In this document: piece by piece, positions 49,290 to 58,700 of the stretch
Position numbering within the stretch: position 1 is the first letter of the stretch
Layout: each line of letters begins with the position of its first letter
Source of the DNA: an uncultured Sutterella sp.
GTDB taxonomy: Bacteria > Pseudomonadota > Gammaproteobacteria > Burkholderiales > Burkholderiaceae_F
Length of the DNA: 64,000 nucleotides
Direction: 5' to 3'
Assembly: GCA_900754475.1 (NCBI GenBank)
Contig: CAAECY010000046.1
Coordinates: 8,345-72,344, forward strand
Made by a program: the position numbers and the translations under genes
The notes under the pieces: generated by a model
Seen by the model: only the letters and a program-made list of their open reading frames with translations
Database searches by the model: none
What the model was told of the DNA's origin: nothing

Positions 49290-49898
49290 TCACGCCCCGA
49301 GCCCGAGCCCCTTGACGTAGGAGGCGATCCCCGAGAGCGCCATCTGCGTGGCCATCATCGCGAGGATGAGACCGGTCAGGCGCTCGATCGCAAGCGTCAC
49401 CTTGTCGCCGAGCTTCTTCTGGAGCCACTCCGCGGCAAGGAGCGTCACGCAGCTCACCACCATCGTGATGACAACAATCAGGCCCCACTCGAGCATGCGC
49501 GAAGGATCGCTCGCCGCGAGCATCATAATCGTAGCGAGCGTCGACGGCCCCGCCAGAGCGGGAATCGCAAGCGGCACGATGAGGGGTTCGCCCCCCGGCG
49601 TTTCGCCGAAGACCCCGTCCTTCGTGGGAAAGACCATGCGAATGGCCATCAGCATGACGATGACGGAGCCGCCGATACTGAGCGCGGCATCCGTGAGCCC
49701 GATCGACTCCAGGAAACTCCGACCGAAAAACATCGCGAGCAGAAGCGTCACCATCGCGATGAGACACTCCCGAATCAGCACGATCGGGCGACGGTTGTTG
49801 GGCACCGTCTTCAAGCAGGCAAGCGTAATGGGGATGTTGCCGAGCGGGTCCGCCATGAGAACCATCAGCATGAGCGCGCCCCAGAAGCCGTACTCCAT
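49290..49898 (-). CDS. MarC family (UPF0056) inner-membrane protein
   Basis: The 202-residue product has six predicted transmembrane segments with the family features MADPLGNIPI near the N-terminus and the half-way PLAIPALAGPSTLATIMML motif. Despite the name, MarC proteins are not established antibiotic-resistance determinants and their substrate is unknown. GGAGG lies about 9 bp before the ATG at 49898. It appears monocistronic, downstream of the glpKD unit. Confidence 0.92.
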   Translation of the reverse strand: MEYGFWGALMLMVLMADPLGNIPITLACLKTVPNNRRPIVLIRECLIAMVTLLLAMFFGRSFLESIGLTDAALSIGGSVIVMLMAIRMVFPTKDGVFGETPGGEPLIVPLAIPALAGPSTLATIMMLAASDPSRMLEWGLIVVITMVVSCVTLLAAEWLQKKLGDKVTLAIERLTGLILAMMATQMALSGIASYVKGLGLGA

Positions 49899-49956
49899 GA
49901 GTGAGAACCTCCGCCTTGCGGAAAAAGAACGGCGCACGCGGGGCGCCGTCCGAACA

Positions 49957-49991
49957 CGAAAAAGAAAATCGGGGCGCACCATGCACCCCGA
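49957..49991 (-). terminator. Intrinsic terminator between glpD and the MarC gene
   Basis: TCGGGGCGC (49969-49977) pairs with GCACCCCGA (49983-49991), followed on the minus strand by TTTTCTTTTT. It lies about 145 bp after the glpD stop. A GC-rich hairpin without T tract (50003-50031) precedes it. Confidence 0.8.
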
Positions 49992-50136
49992 CCATCGACG
50001 CGCGGCGGGAAAAGAACGTTCTTCCCCGCCGACGCCCCGTCAAGCATCGCACGCGCCGCGACGAACGAGCGCCGGATACACTACACATTTACCCGTTCGT
50101 CGCGGCGACGGCGATTCTTCAAGGCCCTCGGGCCTT

Positions 50137-51777
50137 TTACTTTTCAGCCTTTTCGCCCTTTTCGGCTTCGACCGCTTCAACGACTTCGGCGGCTTCGACC
50201 TTTTCGGGAGCCTCGACGACCTCGTGCGCCTTCGCTTCGACGGGCGCCGTCTCAAGGACGGACTCCTGCGCTTCGGCGGCCGCAACGACGGCGGCCACTT
50301 CCTGTTCGACTTCGGCTTCGCCCGCAAACGCGGCGCGCACCTTCGGCAGGAGTTCGTTCGTACGGGCTTCGTTCATCTGGCCGAGGCGCAGACGACGGAA
50401 GAGCACGTCTTCGGCCGTACGGGCGGCTTCGAATTCGCGGCAGTAGAGCGCGTAGGCGACGACCTTGTCGTCCGCGGCGTCGGAGCGTTCGGCTTCGACT
50501 TCGAGCGCGGCCGGATCCCACGTTTCGTCGTTGAGGATCGGGAGAGTCTTCGTCACGCAGAGGCGCGGCGCCACGAGGTGACGCAGGGTCGCTTCCGTCA
50601 TGGCGTGTTCGGCCATCTTGCGGTAGGCCGTCCACTTGCCGCCCGTCACGGTGATCATGTTACCGAATTCGGGCAAGACGGCGTGTTCGCGCGAGACCTT
50701 GGCCGTCCCGCCCGCCGAACCCGTCGCCTGCGGGTTGAAGAGCGGACGCAGACCCGCAAAGGTCGCCTTCACGTCGGCGCGGGTGATGGGCTTGTCGAGG
50801 TAGCCCGAAGCCGTTTCGATCATGAAGTCGATTTCTTCGTCGCTCACCTTCGGATCGAAGTCGGCTTCGCGCTGTTCGACGTCGGTCGTGCCGACGAGGA
50901 GCATTTCATGCCAGGGAATGGCAAAGAGCACGCGGCCGTCGCGCGTCTTCGGGATGAGCATGCCGGTTTCGCCCGGCATGAAGGACTTGTCGAGCAGGAT
51001 GTGCGAGCCGCGCGAAACCTGCACGAGGGTCGACGCTTCCGGATCGACCATGCGGCGGATCGGATCGACCCAGGCGCCCGCGGCGTTGAAGACCATCTTC
51101 GTGCGGATGCGGAATTCTTCACCCGTTTCCTTGTCGGTGGCCGTGACGGACTGGATCCAGCCGCCGCGGTATTCGATGCCGGTGACGGGCATGTAGTTGA
51201 GGGTGAGCGCGCCCTGGTCGTGCGCGGTGCGCATGAGGGCCACCGCGAGACGCGCGTCGTCGAACTGACCGTCGTAGAACTGCACGCCGCCCATGAGGCC
51301 TTCGGCCTTCACGCCGGGCAGCCGCGACATGGTTTCTTCGCGCGAGAGGCTGCTCGTGCGGCCGATGCCGTAGCCGCCGTAGGTCATGGCCGCGTAGATG
51401 CCGAGACCGACCGTGTAGAACTCGCGCTCCCACTTCTTGTAGCAGGGGAGGATGAAGGGCTTCGAGTGCACGAGATGGGGCGCGTTCTGGATGAGCAGAC
51501 GGCGTTCCTTGAGCGCTTCGCGCACGAGACCCCAGTCGCGGGGGTTCTTCATGTAGCGAACGCCCCCGTGAATGAGCTTCGTCGAGCGCGAAGAGGTACC
51601 CGCGGAGAAGTCCTGCGCCTCGAGGAGCACGACCTTGAGGCCGCGCGACGCGGCGTCAACCGCGATGCCCGTACCGGTGGCGCCGCCCCCGATCACAACG
51701 ACGTCCCAGAGAACGTCTTCACGAAGCTGCGCGAGCATATCCTCGCGGACGATGGGTTTCACATCAGACATGGTCAT
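50137..51777 (-). CDS. glpD: Aerobic glycerol-3-phosphate dehydrogenase GlpD
   Basis: FAD-dependent membrane-associated enzyme oxidising glycerol-3-phosphate to dihydroxyacetone phosphate and feeding electrons to quinone. The 546-residue product has the FAD loop [21 protein letters not shown] (27-47), [14 protein letters not shown], and [12 protein letters not shown]. The start ATG at 51777 overlaps the glpK TGA (ATGA); an ATG two codons later is possible. The last 55-60 residues are an Ala/Glu/Val/Lys repeat-like tail ending KGEKAEK, not expected in GlpD and probably disordered. Confidence 0.95.
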   Translation of the reverse strand: MTMSDVKPIVREDMLAQLREDVLWDVVVIGGGATGTGIAVDAASRGLKVVLLEAQDFSAGTSSRSTKLIHGGVRYMKNPRDWGLVREALKERRLLIQNAPHLVHSKPFILPCYKKWEREFYTVGLGIYAAMTYGGYGIGRTSSLSREETMSRLPGVKAEGLMGGVQFYDGQFDDARLAVALMRTAHDQGALTLNYMPVTGIEYRGGWIQSVTATDKETGEEFRIRTKMVFNAAGAWVDPIRRMVDPEASTLVQVSRGSHILLDKSFMPGETGMLIPKTRDGRVLFAIPWHEMLLVGTTDVEQREADFDPKVSDEEIDFMIETASGYLDKPITRADVKATFAGLRPLFNPQATGSAGGTAKVSREHAVLPEFGNMITVTGGKWTAYRKMAEHAMTEATLRHLVAPRLCVTKTLPILNDETWDPAALEVEAERSDAADDKVVAYALYCREFEAARTAEDVLFRRLRLGQMNEARTNELLPKVRAAFAGEAEVEQEVAAVVAAAEAQESVLETAPVEAKAHEVVEAPEKVEAAEVVEAVEAEKGEKAEK

Positions 51778-53267
51778 TGGTTCCATTTGCGGGCCCGCCC
51801 GACGGCACGGGTCCATTGGTTCATCAAAGTGTCTCGTTGATCCTGGCTCATCGCGGGTTCGAACACCCGATCGACGCGCCACATCGAAGCGATTTCGGAA
51901 CAGTCGGTCCAGACGCCCGTAGCCAGCCCCGCGAGGAAGGCCGCCCCGAGGGCGGTCGTTTCCGTGATGGCCGGCCGAATGACGGGAACGCCCGAAATAT
52001 CGGCCTGAAACTGCATGAGAAGGTTGTTGCGGGAGGCGCCCCCGTCAACGCGAAGTTCTTTGAGCGGCGTGTGCGCGTCGCGCTGCATCGCCTCGAGCAC
52101 TTCGGCGCACTGGAAGGCGATCCCGTCCAAAGCCGCGCGCGCGATGTGGGCGCGGGTCGTCCCGCGCGTAAGCCCTACGATGAGGCCGCGCGCGTCCGAG
52201 TCCCAGTGCGGGGCGCCGAGCCCCACGAAAGCGGGCACGAGGTAGACCCCGTCGTTGTCGGGGACGCTGCGCGCCAGGCTTTCGATTTCCTCGGCGGACT
52301 TGAAAAACTGCAATCCGTCGCGAAGCCACTGCACGACCGCGCCCGCGATGAAGACGCTCCCTTCGAGCGCGTATTGGGTGGGACCCTCGCCGAGACGCCA
52401 CCCCGCGGTGGCAATCAGTCGGTGGAGGCTTTCGCGCGGCGTTTCGCCCACGTTCATAAGCAGGAACCCGCCCGTGCCGTACGTGTTTTTCGCGCACCCC
52501 GGCTCGAAGCACGCCTGCCCGAAGGTGGCCGCCTGCTGGTCGCCCGCCACGCCCGCAATCGGGATGGGAGCGCCGAAAAGTTCCGGATCGGTATAGCCGA
52601 GCACGTCCGAGCTCGGCACGATTTCGGGAAGCAGCGTCTCGGGCACGTTGAAGAGCTGCAGGAGTTCGTCGTCCCACTGGCCCGTGCGCAGGTCGCAAAG
52701 GAGCGTGCGGCTCGCGTTCGAGACGTCCGTCGCGTGCAGGGCCCCGCCCGTCAGCTTCCACATGAGCCACGTGTCGATCGTGCCGAAGGCGAGTTCGCCG
52801 CGTTCGGCGCGCGCACGCGCGCCCGGCACGTTGTCGAGCAGCCAGGCGATTTTGGTGGCGGAGAAGTAGGGGTCGATGCGAAGACCCGTTTTGCCCGTCA
52901 CCAAGGGCGCCTCGCCCGCGCTCATGAGCGCTTCGCAGACGTCCGACGTGCGGCGGTCCTGCCAGACGACGGCGGGCGCAATCGGCACGCCCGTACGGCG
53001 GTCCCAAATGACGGTGGTTTCGCGCTGGTTCGTCACACCCACGGCGGCAATTTCGCTCGCCGAAACGCCCGCCTTCCGGAGACACGCACGCGCCACCGCG
53101 AGCTGCGTATTCCAGATTTCTTCGGCATCGTGCTCGACCCGACCGGGTTGCGGATAGTACTGCCGGAACTCCATCTGCTCGAGAGCCACGACCTGAGCGC
53201 GTCGATTGAAAAGCAACGCTCGGGAACTCGTCGTGCCCTGATCGAGAGCAAGAACGTACGTCGTCAT
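51774..53267 (-). CDS. glpK: Glycerol kinase GlpK
   Basis: FGGY-family kinase converting glycerol to glycerol-3-phosphate. The 497-residue product has the ATP site [14 protein letters not shown] (7-20), [27 protein letters not shown] and the [17 protein letters not shown]-terminal motif. The ATG at 53267 has GAGG 8 bp upstream, which is preferred over a longer frame. It overlaps glpD. No glycerol facilitator (glpF) or regulator gene lies beside it. Confidence 0.97.
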   Translation of the reverse strand: MTTYVLALDQGTTSSRALLFNRRAQVVALEQMEFRQYYPQPGRVEHDAEEIWNTQLAVARACLRKAGVSASEIAAVGVTNQRETTVIWDRRTGVPIAPAVVWQDRRTSDVCEALMSAGEAPLVTGKTGLRIDPYFSATKIAWLLDNVPGARARAERGELAFGTIDTWLMWKLTGGALHATDVSNASRTLLCDLRTGQWDDELLQLFNVPETLLPEIVPSSDVLGYTDPELFGAPIPIAGVAGDQQAATFGQACFEPGCAKNTYGTGGFLLMNVGETPRESLHRLIATAGWRLGEGPTQYALEGSVFIAGAVVQWLRDGLQFFKSAEEIESLARSVPDNDGVYLVPAFVGLGAPHWDSDARGLIVGLTRGTTRAHIARAALDGIAFQCAEVLEAMQRDAHTPLKELRVDGGASRNNLLMQFQADISGVPVIRPAITETTALGAAFLAGLATGVWTDCSEIASMWRVDRVFEPAMSQDQRDTLMNQWTRAVGRARKWNQ

Positions 53268-53433
53268 GCGCGGAGCCTCACGTAGAAAAAGCGGGGGGCG
53301 TTGAAACAAAAAAGGGGCGGAGAGCCCGACGGAAGACGGAGCGGCACTCTCATCCTTTCGGAGGATGCCGTCCATCCCGATAGTTTAGCCGAGGCCGCCT
53401 TCGCGCGACCTTAAGAATCGACGGGCATCTGCG

Positions 53434-53478
53434 AAAACGGCGCCCCGGCGCGAAGTTCTTCTTCGCGCGGGAGCGCCG
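53434..53478 (-). terminator. Strong hairpin terminator of the RD-repeat protein gene
   Basis: A roughly 17-bp stem from CGGCGCC (53438) to GCGCCG (53478), with an inner GCGCGAAG/CTTCGCGC arm, is followed on the minus strand by TTTT. Confidence 0.78.
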
Positions 53479-53514
53479 CGTGCATGGTGCCTTTCGAAAC
53501 GGGCTCCGATGCCG

Positions 53515-54237
53515 TTATTCGGCCTTCGGCGCCGCTTCGCGGGCTTCTTCGGCGTCGTCCTCTTCGTCGGCCTCTTCGGCGGCGGCCTCTTCGGCACCTT
53601 CACCGTAGCTCGACTCTTCGTCGTCTTCGAGATCCGTTTCGGCAAAGAGGGTCGCGGCCGTGTCGGGCGTCACCGTTTCGGCTTCTTCCTTGGCGGGCTT
53701 CTTCACGAGATCGGCCGCCGTGAGGACGAGGCGCAGGAACTTGTTGACGTCTTCGGCGCTCTTGAAAAAGTCCGCGATGTCGGCGTCGAGCTTCACCACG
53801 GCCTGCTTGGCGAAGTCGCTGCGTTCGGCAAAGCGGCGCGTTTCGAAGGCGCGGGCGCGAGGGCCGGAGCGCTGACCGAAGTCGGCACGGTCCTTACCGA
53901 AAGCGCGCGGGGCCTTGCGGAAGTCGCCGCCGCGGCGGTCGTTGCGTTCCGAACGGTCGGAGCGGTCCGAGCGATTGCCGAAGCGGCGTTCGCCGCGTTC
54001 CGAGCGGTCGGAGCGCTCGAAGCGGTCCGTGCGTTCGAAGCGTTCGAAACGGTTCGGGCGTTCGGCGCGATCCGTACGATCGGAACGTTCGAAGCGGCCG
54101 AAACGATCCGAGCGATCGGAACGGTCGGCGCGGTCCGAGCGGTCGAAACGGTCGAAGCGATCCGAGCGGTCCGAGCGTTCGCGGCGGTCGTCGAACGAAC
54201 GACGGGGGCCGTTGCCCTGCCAGGGTTTGCGATCCAT
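53515..54237 (-). CDS. Mixed-charge Arg/Asp/Ser/Phe repeat protein with a small folded core and acidic tail
   Basis: The 240-residue product is in three parts. Residues 1-130 are a repetitive low-complexity domain of RSDR, RFDRF and RFER units, alternating Arg with Asp/Glu plus spaced Phe. Residues about 140-180 (AVVKLDADIADFFKSAEDVNKF and following) look like a strand and two helices similar to the ribbon-helix-helix core of BrnA/CopG-type proteins. Residues 184-240 are Glu/Asp/Ala-rich. AAGGAAT precedes the ATG at 54237. The same repeats at DNA level (CGN-TCN-GAY) make antisense frames look open. I do not recognise a named family; RNA binding or condensate formation is a possibility only. 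Confidence 0.7.
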   Translation of the reverse strand: MDRKPWQGNGPRRSFDDRRERSDRSDRFDRFDRSDRADRSDRSDRFGRFERSDRTDRAERPNRFERFERTDRFERSDRSERGERRFGNRSDRSDRSERNDRRGGDFRKAPRAFGKDRADFGQRSGPRARAFETRRFAERSDFAKQAVVKLDADIADFFKSAEDVNKFLRLVLTAADLVKKPAKEEAETVTPDTAATLFAETDLEDDEESSYGEGAEEAAAEEADEEDDAEEAREAAPKAE

Positions 54238-54655
54238 GTTGGAATTCCTTGAGGTGAGTCGGAGACGCCTTGCTTCAAAAAAGCCGAAAAGCGCGTCTCG
54301 GATGAAATGAATACGGGTGTGGGGCGGAAAAACTCCGTCGGGGCCCCCGTTCTCGGAGCACGAAGCCGGTCGGGCGACCGGCCGGAGCGAGTCGGACGGA
54401 CGGCGTCGGGTCCGACCGGCGGCGCGTCGCCGCATGAAAACGCCCTCTTAAACGAACGGTGCGCATTTTAAGAGATAACGCCGCGGGGCGCGAGACGAAT
54501 CTTGAGGTTCTCTGGCCTGAAACAAGTGTTTGCGTAAAGTTTTTTGCCGGCCCCGCCGTCTCGCTACACTTGAATCAAAGGAGGGACGAAAGGGCGAGGT
54601 GTTCAACCCCTCGGACTTCCCGATAACAATACAAAAACTACAAAGTGAGGTTTCT
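54238..54655. promoter_or_regulatory. 418-bp divergent intergenic region with long structured leader of the RD-repeat gene
   Basis: No gene is seen here. On the minus strand a TAAAAT (54465-54470) could be the -10 of the RD-repeat gene, giving an untranslated leader of about 220 nt rich in GC hairpins (for example GCCGGTCG/CGACCGGC at 54365-54382). On the plus strand TACACT (54566-54571) is the likely -10 for the hibernation factor gene, with a leader of about 80 nt. Confidence 0.5.
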
Positions 54656-54955
54656 ATGACCGTTCAGACTGTTTTCCATGGCATCAACCGCTCTGCCGCC
54701 GTTGAAACGGCCGTCGCCGAAAAGTGGGAAGCTCTCAAGCGCTTCGACCAGCAGCTCACCGACTGCAAGGTGACCGTCACGCAGGAAGGCCACCAGACGA
54801 TCGGCGCCTTCACCGTGCGCATCGACCTCATGGCCTCGGGTCACCCCGTCATCGTCAACCGCACGAACATGGACGTCATGGCCGCCCTGAACGAAGCGTT
54901 CGACACGGTGCGCCGCTCCGTCAAGGAAGAAGCCGACAAGCGTCGTCAGCACTAA
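54656..54955 (+). CDS. Ribosome hibernation-promoting factor, HPF/RaiA (S30AE) family
   Basis: Small protein that binds the 30S decoding region and stabilises inactive ribosomes in stationary phase. The 99-residue product is the short HPF/RaiA size without the long HPF C-terminal domain. It has the beta-alpha-beta-beta-beta-alpha outline: VFHGINRSAAVETAVAEKWEAL helix, KVTVTQEG and FTVRIDLMA strands, and DVMAALNEAFDTVRRSVKEEADK helix. GTGAGG lies 6 bp before the ATG at 54656. It is not next to rpoN or pts genes here, and it is monocistronic. Confidence 0.88.
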   Translation: MTVQTVFHGINRSAAVETAVAEKWEALKRFDQQLTDCKVTVTQEGHQTIGAFTVRIDLMASGHPVIVNRTNMDVMAALNEAFDTVRRSVKEEADKRRQH

Positions 54956-54992
54956 ACGAACGAGAGAGGGCGGGCGCAGCGACGCCCGCTCG

Positions 54993-55035
54993 AAAAATCG
55001 ACTTCGGGCTCCGGACCCGAGGTCGATTTTTTTTT
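54993..55035 (+). terminator. Intrinsic terminator of the hibernation factor gene
   Basis: AAAAATCGACTTCGGG (54993-55008) pairs with CCCGAGGTCGATTTTT (55016-55031) with one mismatch, ending in nine T. Confidence 0.93.
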
Positions 55036-55061
55036 GCGCCCGCGAAACGCGAACACCGCGA

Positions 55062-55106
55062 ACCCGAAAAGCCAAAAGCCCGCCGAGCGCTAACTCGACG
55101 GGCTTT
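55062..55106 (-). terminator. Intrinsic terminator of the tRNA cluster
   Basis: AAAGCCCG (55075-55082) pairs with CGGGCTTT (55099-55106), extended by CCGAG/CTCGA. The minus strand continues TTGGCTTTTC, just after the last tRNA-Glu. Confidence 0.75.
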
Positions 55107-55111
55107 GAAAT

Positions 55112-55187
55112 TGGCGTCCCCACGGGGATTCGAACCCCGGTACCGACCGTGAAAGGGTCGTGTCCTAGGCCTCTAGACGATAGGGAC
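55112..55187 (-). tRNA. tRNA-Glu (TTC), copy 2
   Basis: 76-nt cloverleaf on the minus strand, GTCCCTA...TAGGGGAC-like acceptor with encoded CCA; anticodon loop CCCTTTCACG gives TTC. GGTTCGAATCC T-loop is present. Identical to the copy at 55397-55472. Confidence 0.97.
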
Positions 55188-55195
55188 CTTGTTCT

Positions 55196-55272
<77 letters not shown>

Positions 55273-55288
55273 GTCAACGAGAAGAGTA

Positions 55289-55317
55289 ATTCTAGCGTGG
55301 TTCTGCGTATTTGTCAA
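55289..55317 (-). promoter_or_regulatory. Consensus sigma-70 promoter of the second tRNA-Ala/Glu pair
   Basis: Minus strand: -35 TTGACA (55312-55317), exactly 17 bp, -10 TAGAAT (55289-55294). It starts about 12 nt before tRNA-Ala copy 2. Confidence 0.85.
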
Positions 55318-55396
55318 CTGGAACCCGTTGCTCCGGCGCCCTGTTTTTTCGGCGGTGCTTCGACCTCGACCCGAAGCTCCCGCTTCGAGGAAGTGT

Positions 55397-55472
55397 TGGC
55401 GTCCCCACGGGGATTCGAACCCCGGTACCGACCGTGAAAGGGTCGTGTCCTAGGCCTCTAGACGATAGGGAC
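55397..55472 (-). tRNA. tRNA-Glu (TTC), copy 1
   Basis: Sequence identical to the tRNA-Glu at 55112-55187, anticodon TTC, CCA encoded. It follows tRNA-Ala copy 1 after a 13-bp spacer. Confidence 0.97.
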
Positions 55473-55485
55473 ACGAAAAAAACGT

Positions 55486-55562
<77 letters not shown>

Positions 55563-55580
55563 TTGTCTTGAGAGAATTGA

Positions 55581-55609
55581 ATTATGCCGAGTCTTTTTCG
55601 TTTTGGCAA
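55581..55609 (-). promoter_or_regulatory. Sigma-70 promoter of the first tRNA-Ala/Glu pair
   Basis: Minus strand: -35 TTGCCA (55604-55609), 17-bp spacer, -10 CATAAT (55581-55586), about 12 nt before the likely transcript start. Confidence 0.82.
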
Positions 55610-55700
55610 GAGCAGAATCCCGCAATATTACACTTTTTTACATTTGCCGATTTTTACGCCCCGAACCCCCGGGGGCGGCGCCCTCGGGCGGTGCGCTCCG

Positions 55701-55706
55701 TAGAAT
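55701..55706 (+). promoter_or_regulatory. Candidate -10 element (TAGAAT) of the double UvrA gene
   Basis: TAGAAT 71 bp before the TTG start. It overlaps an in-frame ATG at 55705, which would therefore lie upstream of the transcript start; no clear -35 is seen. Confidence 0.4.
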
Positions 55707-55776
55707 GGTTCCTACCGCAGAGGGACGGGGCTCGGGGCCCTCTCCCCTCAACAACTTCCATCCTAAGAGGACGATC

Positions 55777-58700
55777 TTGACGACATCGAGCAAAGCGCCG
55801 CGTCACGAAGTGGCGGGCGACGAGGCCGGGCGAACGATCCGCATTCGCGGCGCCCGTCAAAACAATCTCAAAGGGTTCGATCTGGACATTCCCGTCGGGG
55901 AGTTCACGGTCGTCACGGGGCTCTCGGGCTCGGGGAAAAGCTCGCTCGCCTTCGACACGCTCTACGCCGAAGGGCAGCGCCGTTACGTCGAAACCTTTTC
56001 GCCCTATGCGCGTCAGTTCCTCGACCGCATGAACCGCCCCCACGTCGACGCGGTCGAGGGGGTGCCCCCGGCGATTGCGATCGACCGTTCGGGATCGGTG
56101 CGCACCTCGCGCTCGACGGTGGGGACGATGACGGAGCTCAACGACCACCTGAAGCTTCTCTTCGCGCACGAGGCCGAGCTTTTCTGTCCGGACTGCGGCG
56201 TACCCGTCCCCGACTTCAATCCCGACGCCATTTGGGAGGACTTCGGCCGCACGGCGGCGACGCTTCCCGAAGGGGAAAACGCACGTCTTTACGTGACCTT
56301 CGCCGTAAAGGTTCCGAAGGAGCTTCCGCTCGAAACCGCGCTTTCGGGGCTTTCCGCCCAGGGCTTCACCCGCATCGTCGAAGAGAAACGGCACCGCGAC
56401 GGCTCCACCCGTCTCGTCGTCGCCGCGGACCGCTTCAAGTGGGGGAGCGTCGAGCGGAGCCGCGCCGTCGAAGCGATCGAAACGGCGCTCGAAAAGGGTG
56501 TGGGCGAGACGACCCTCTACGTCGAGCGCGACGGCCGATTCGAAGCGCTTCGCACCTACCGGCGGGGGCGCGTCTGCCCCGCGTGCGGCCGACGCTTCTC
56601 TTCGCCCGCGCCGAACCTCTTCAGCTTCAATTCCGCCGTGGGCGCCTGCGAAAGCTGCCGCGGCTTCGGGCGCATCATCGAGACCGACATGTCGCTCGTC
56701 ATTCCGGACCCCAAGAAGACGCTGGCGGGCGGCTGCATTCGTCCCTGGCAGACGAAGACGAACGCCGACTGTCAGGCGGACCTTCTGCGCTACGCCAAGG
56801 CCCGCGGGATCGACGTCCATACGCCCTTCGAAGAACTTTCCGAAGCGGATCGCACCTGGGTGATCGAGGGCGACCCCGACTGGTCGGGCGACTGGAAGCG
56901 TCAGTGGTACGGCGTGCGTCACTACTTCGAGTGGCTCGAGACGAAGAGCTACAAGATGCACGTGCGCGTGCTCCTCTCGCGCTACCGCTCCTACACGACC
57001 TGCCCGGACTGCAAGGGCTCGCACCTCAAGGGGGAAGCCCTCGCGTGGCGCTACGGCACGCTCGACGAGCGTCGCGCCTGTCCACCCGAGAATTTCCCCG
57101 TGCCGGGGGCGCGCCTTTCGCCCGAAGCGAGCAACGAGCTTCCGGGCTTCAACTTCCACGAACTCATGACGCTTCCGATCGGGCGTCTCGCCGCGCTTTT
57201 CGAAGCGCGTCTCAAGCGCGACGACCTCGACGAAGCGCACCGTCTGCTTCTTGACGAAATCACGGCGCGACTCGGGTTCCTGCGCAACGTGGGCCTTTCC
57301 TACCTCACGCTCGACCGACAGGGCCGCACCCTCTCGGGCGGCGAAGTCGAACGCGTGAACCTCACGACGGCGCTCGGCACGAACCTCGTCAATACGCTCT
57401 TCGTGCTCGACGAACCGTCGATCGGTCTGCACCCCCGCGACATGGACCGCGTCAACGGCGTTTTGCGCCGTCTGGCCCGAGCGGGCAACACGCTCGTCGT
57501 CGTCGAGCACGACCCTCAGGTGATGTTGGCCGGCAACCGCCTCATCGACCTCGGTCCGGGCGCGGGCCGAGCGGGCGGTCAAATCGTCTTCAACGGCACC
57601 ACCCGCGAGGCGCTTGCCGCTTCGACCCTCACGGCCGACTACCTCTCGGGACGCAAGCGCATCGCGCGCCGCACGCTCGAGGTGACGGACGCGACGCCGC
57701 GACTTACGATCGCGCACGCGACGAAACACAACCTCAAAGACCTCACGGTCTCGTTTCCGCTCGGGCGCTTCGTCGCCGTGGCGGGCGTTTCGGGCTCCGG
57801 CAAGTCGACGCTCGTTGCCGACTCGCTCGTGCCCGCGCTCTCGCGCAGGCTCGGCCTGGCGGTCGCCGCGGAAGCGGGCGGGGAAGAGCTCTCCGGGACG
57901 ATGCCTTCCGACGTCGTCTTCGTCGACCAGAGCCCCATGGGGACCACCACCCGCGGGAACCCCGTGAGTTACGTGGGCGCGTTCGACGTGATCCGCAACA
58001 TCTTCGCCATGACGCCCAAAGCCGTCGCGAAGGGCTTCACCCGCGGCGACTTCTCCTTCAACGGCGGGCGCGGGCGCTGCCCGCGGTGCTTGGGCTCCGG
58101 GACCGAGCACGTCGAGATGCAGTTTCTCTCCGACGTCTATCTCCCCTGCCCCGAATGCAACGGTCGGCGCTACCGCGACGAAATCCTCGAAGTCACCGCG
58201 ACGCTCGCGGACGGGAAGGACTATTCGATCGCCGACGTCCTCGAATTCACCGTCGATCAGGCGGTGGAACTTTTCGCGAAGCACCCCGCGGTGGGCTCGT
58301 CGCTCTCGTACCTGAGGCTCGTCGGTCTCGGCTACCTCACGCTCGGGCAGCCCTTGACGACGCTTTCCGGGGGCGAGCGGCAGCGCCTCAAGCTCGCCGC
58401 CCACCTCGCCGAAGGGATCGTCGGCCGCAAGAAGGCGAAAACGGGGAAGCTCTTCGTCTTCGACGAACCGACGACCGGGCTTCACTTCGCGGACATCGAC
58501 CGACTCGTCGACGTCTTCGACCGGCTCATCGCGCTCGGGCACACGGTGCTCGCGATCGAACACAACCTCGACGTCCTCAACAACGCCGACTGGGTGATCG
58601 AACTCGGGCCGGAGGGCGGCGACGAAGGGGGCGCGCTCGTCTTCGAGGGGACGCCCGACGCGATGACGGCCGCGGGCACCTTGACGGGCGAAGCGCTCTC

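Noticed and set aside
53509..54252. Plus-strand frames of up to 247 codons across the RD-repeat gene
   Set aside because: They encode monotonous Val/Arg/Ala/Phe translations of the complement of the repeat; only the minus frame has a ribosome site, a folded core and an acidic tail.
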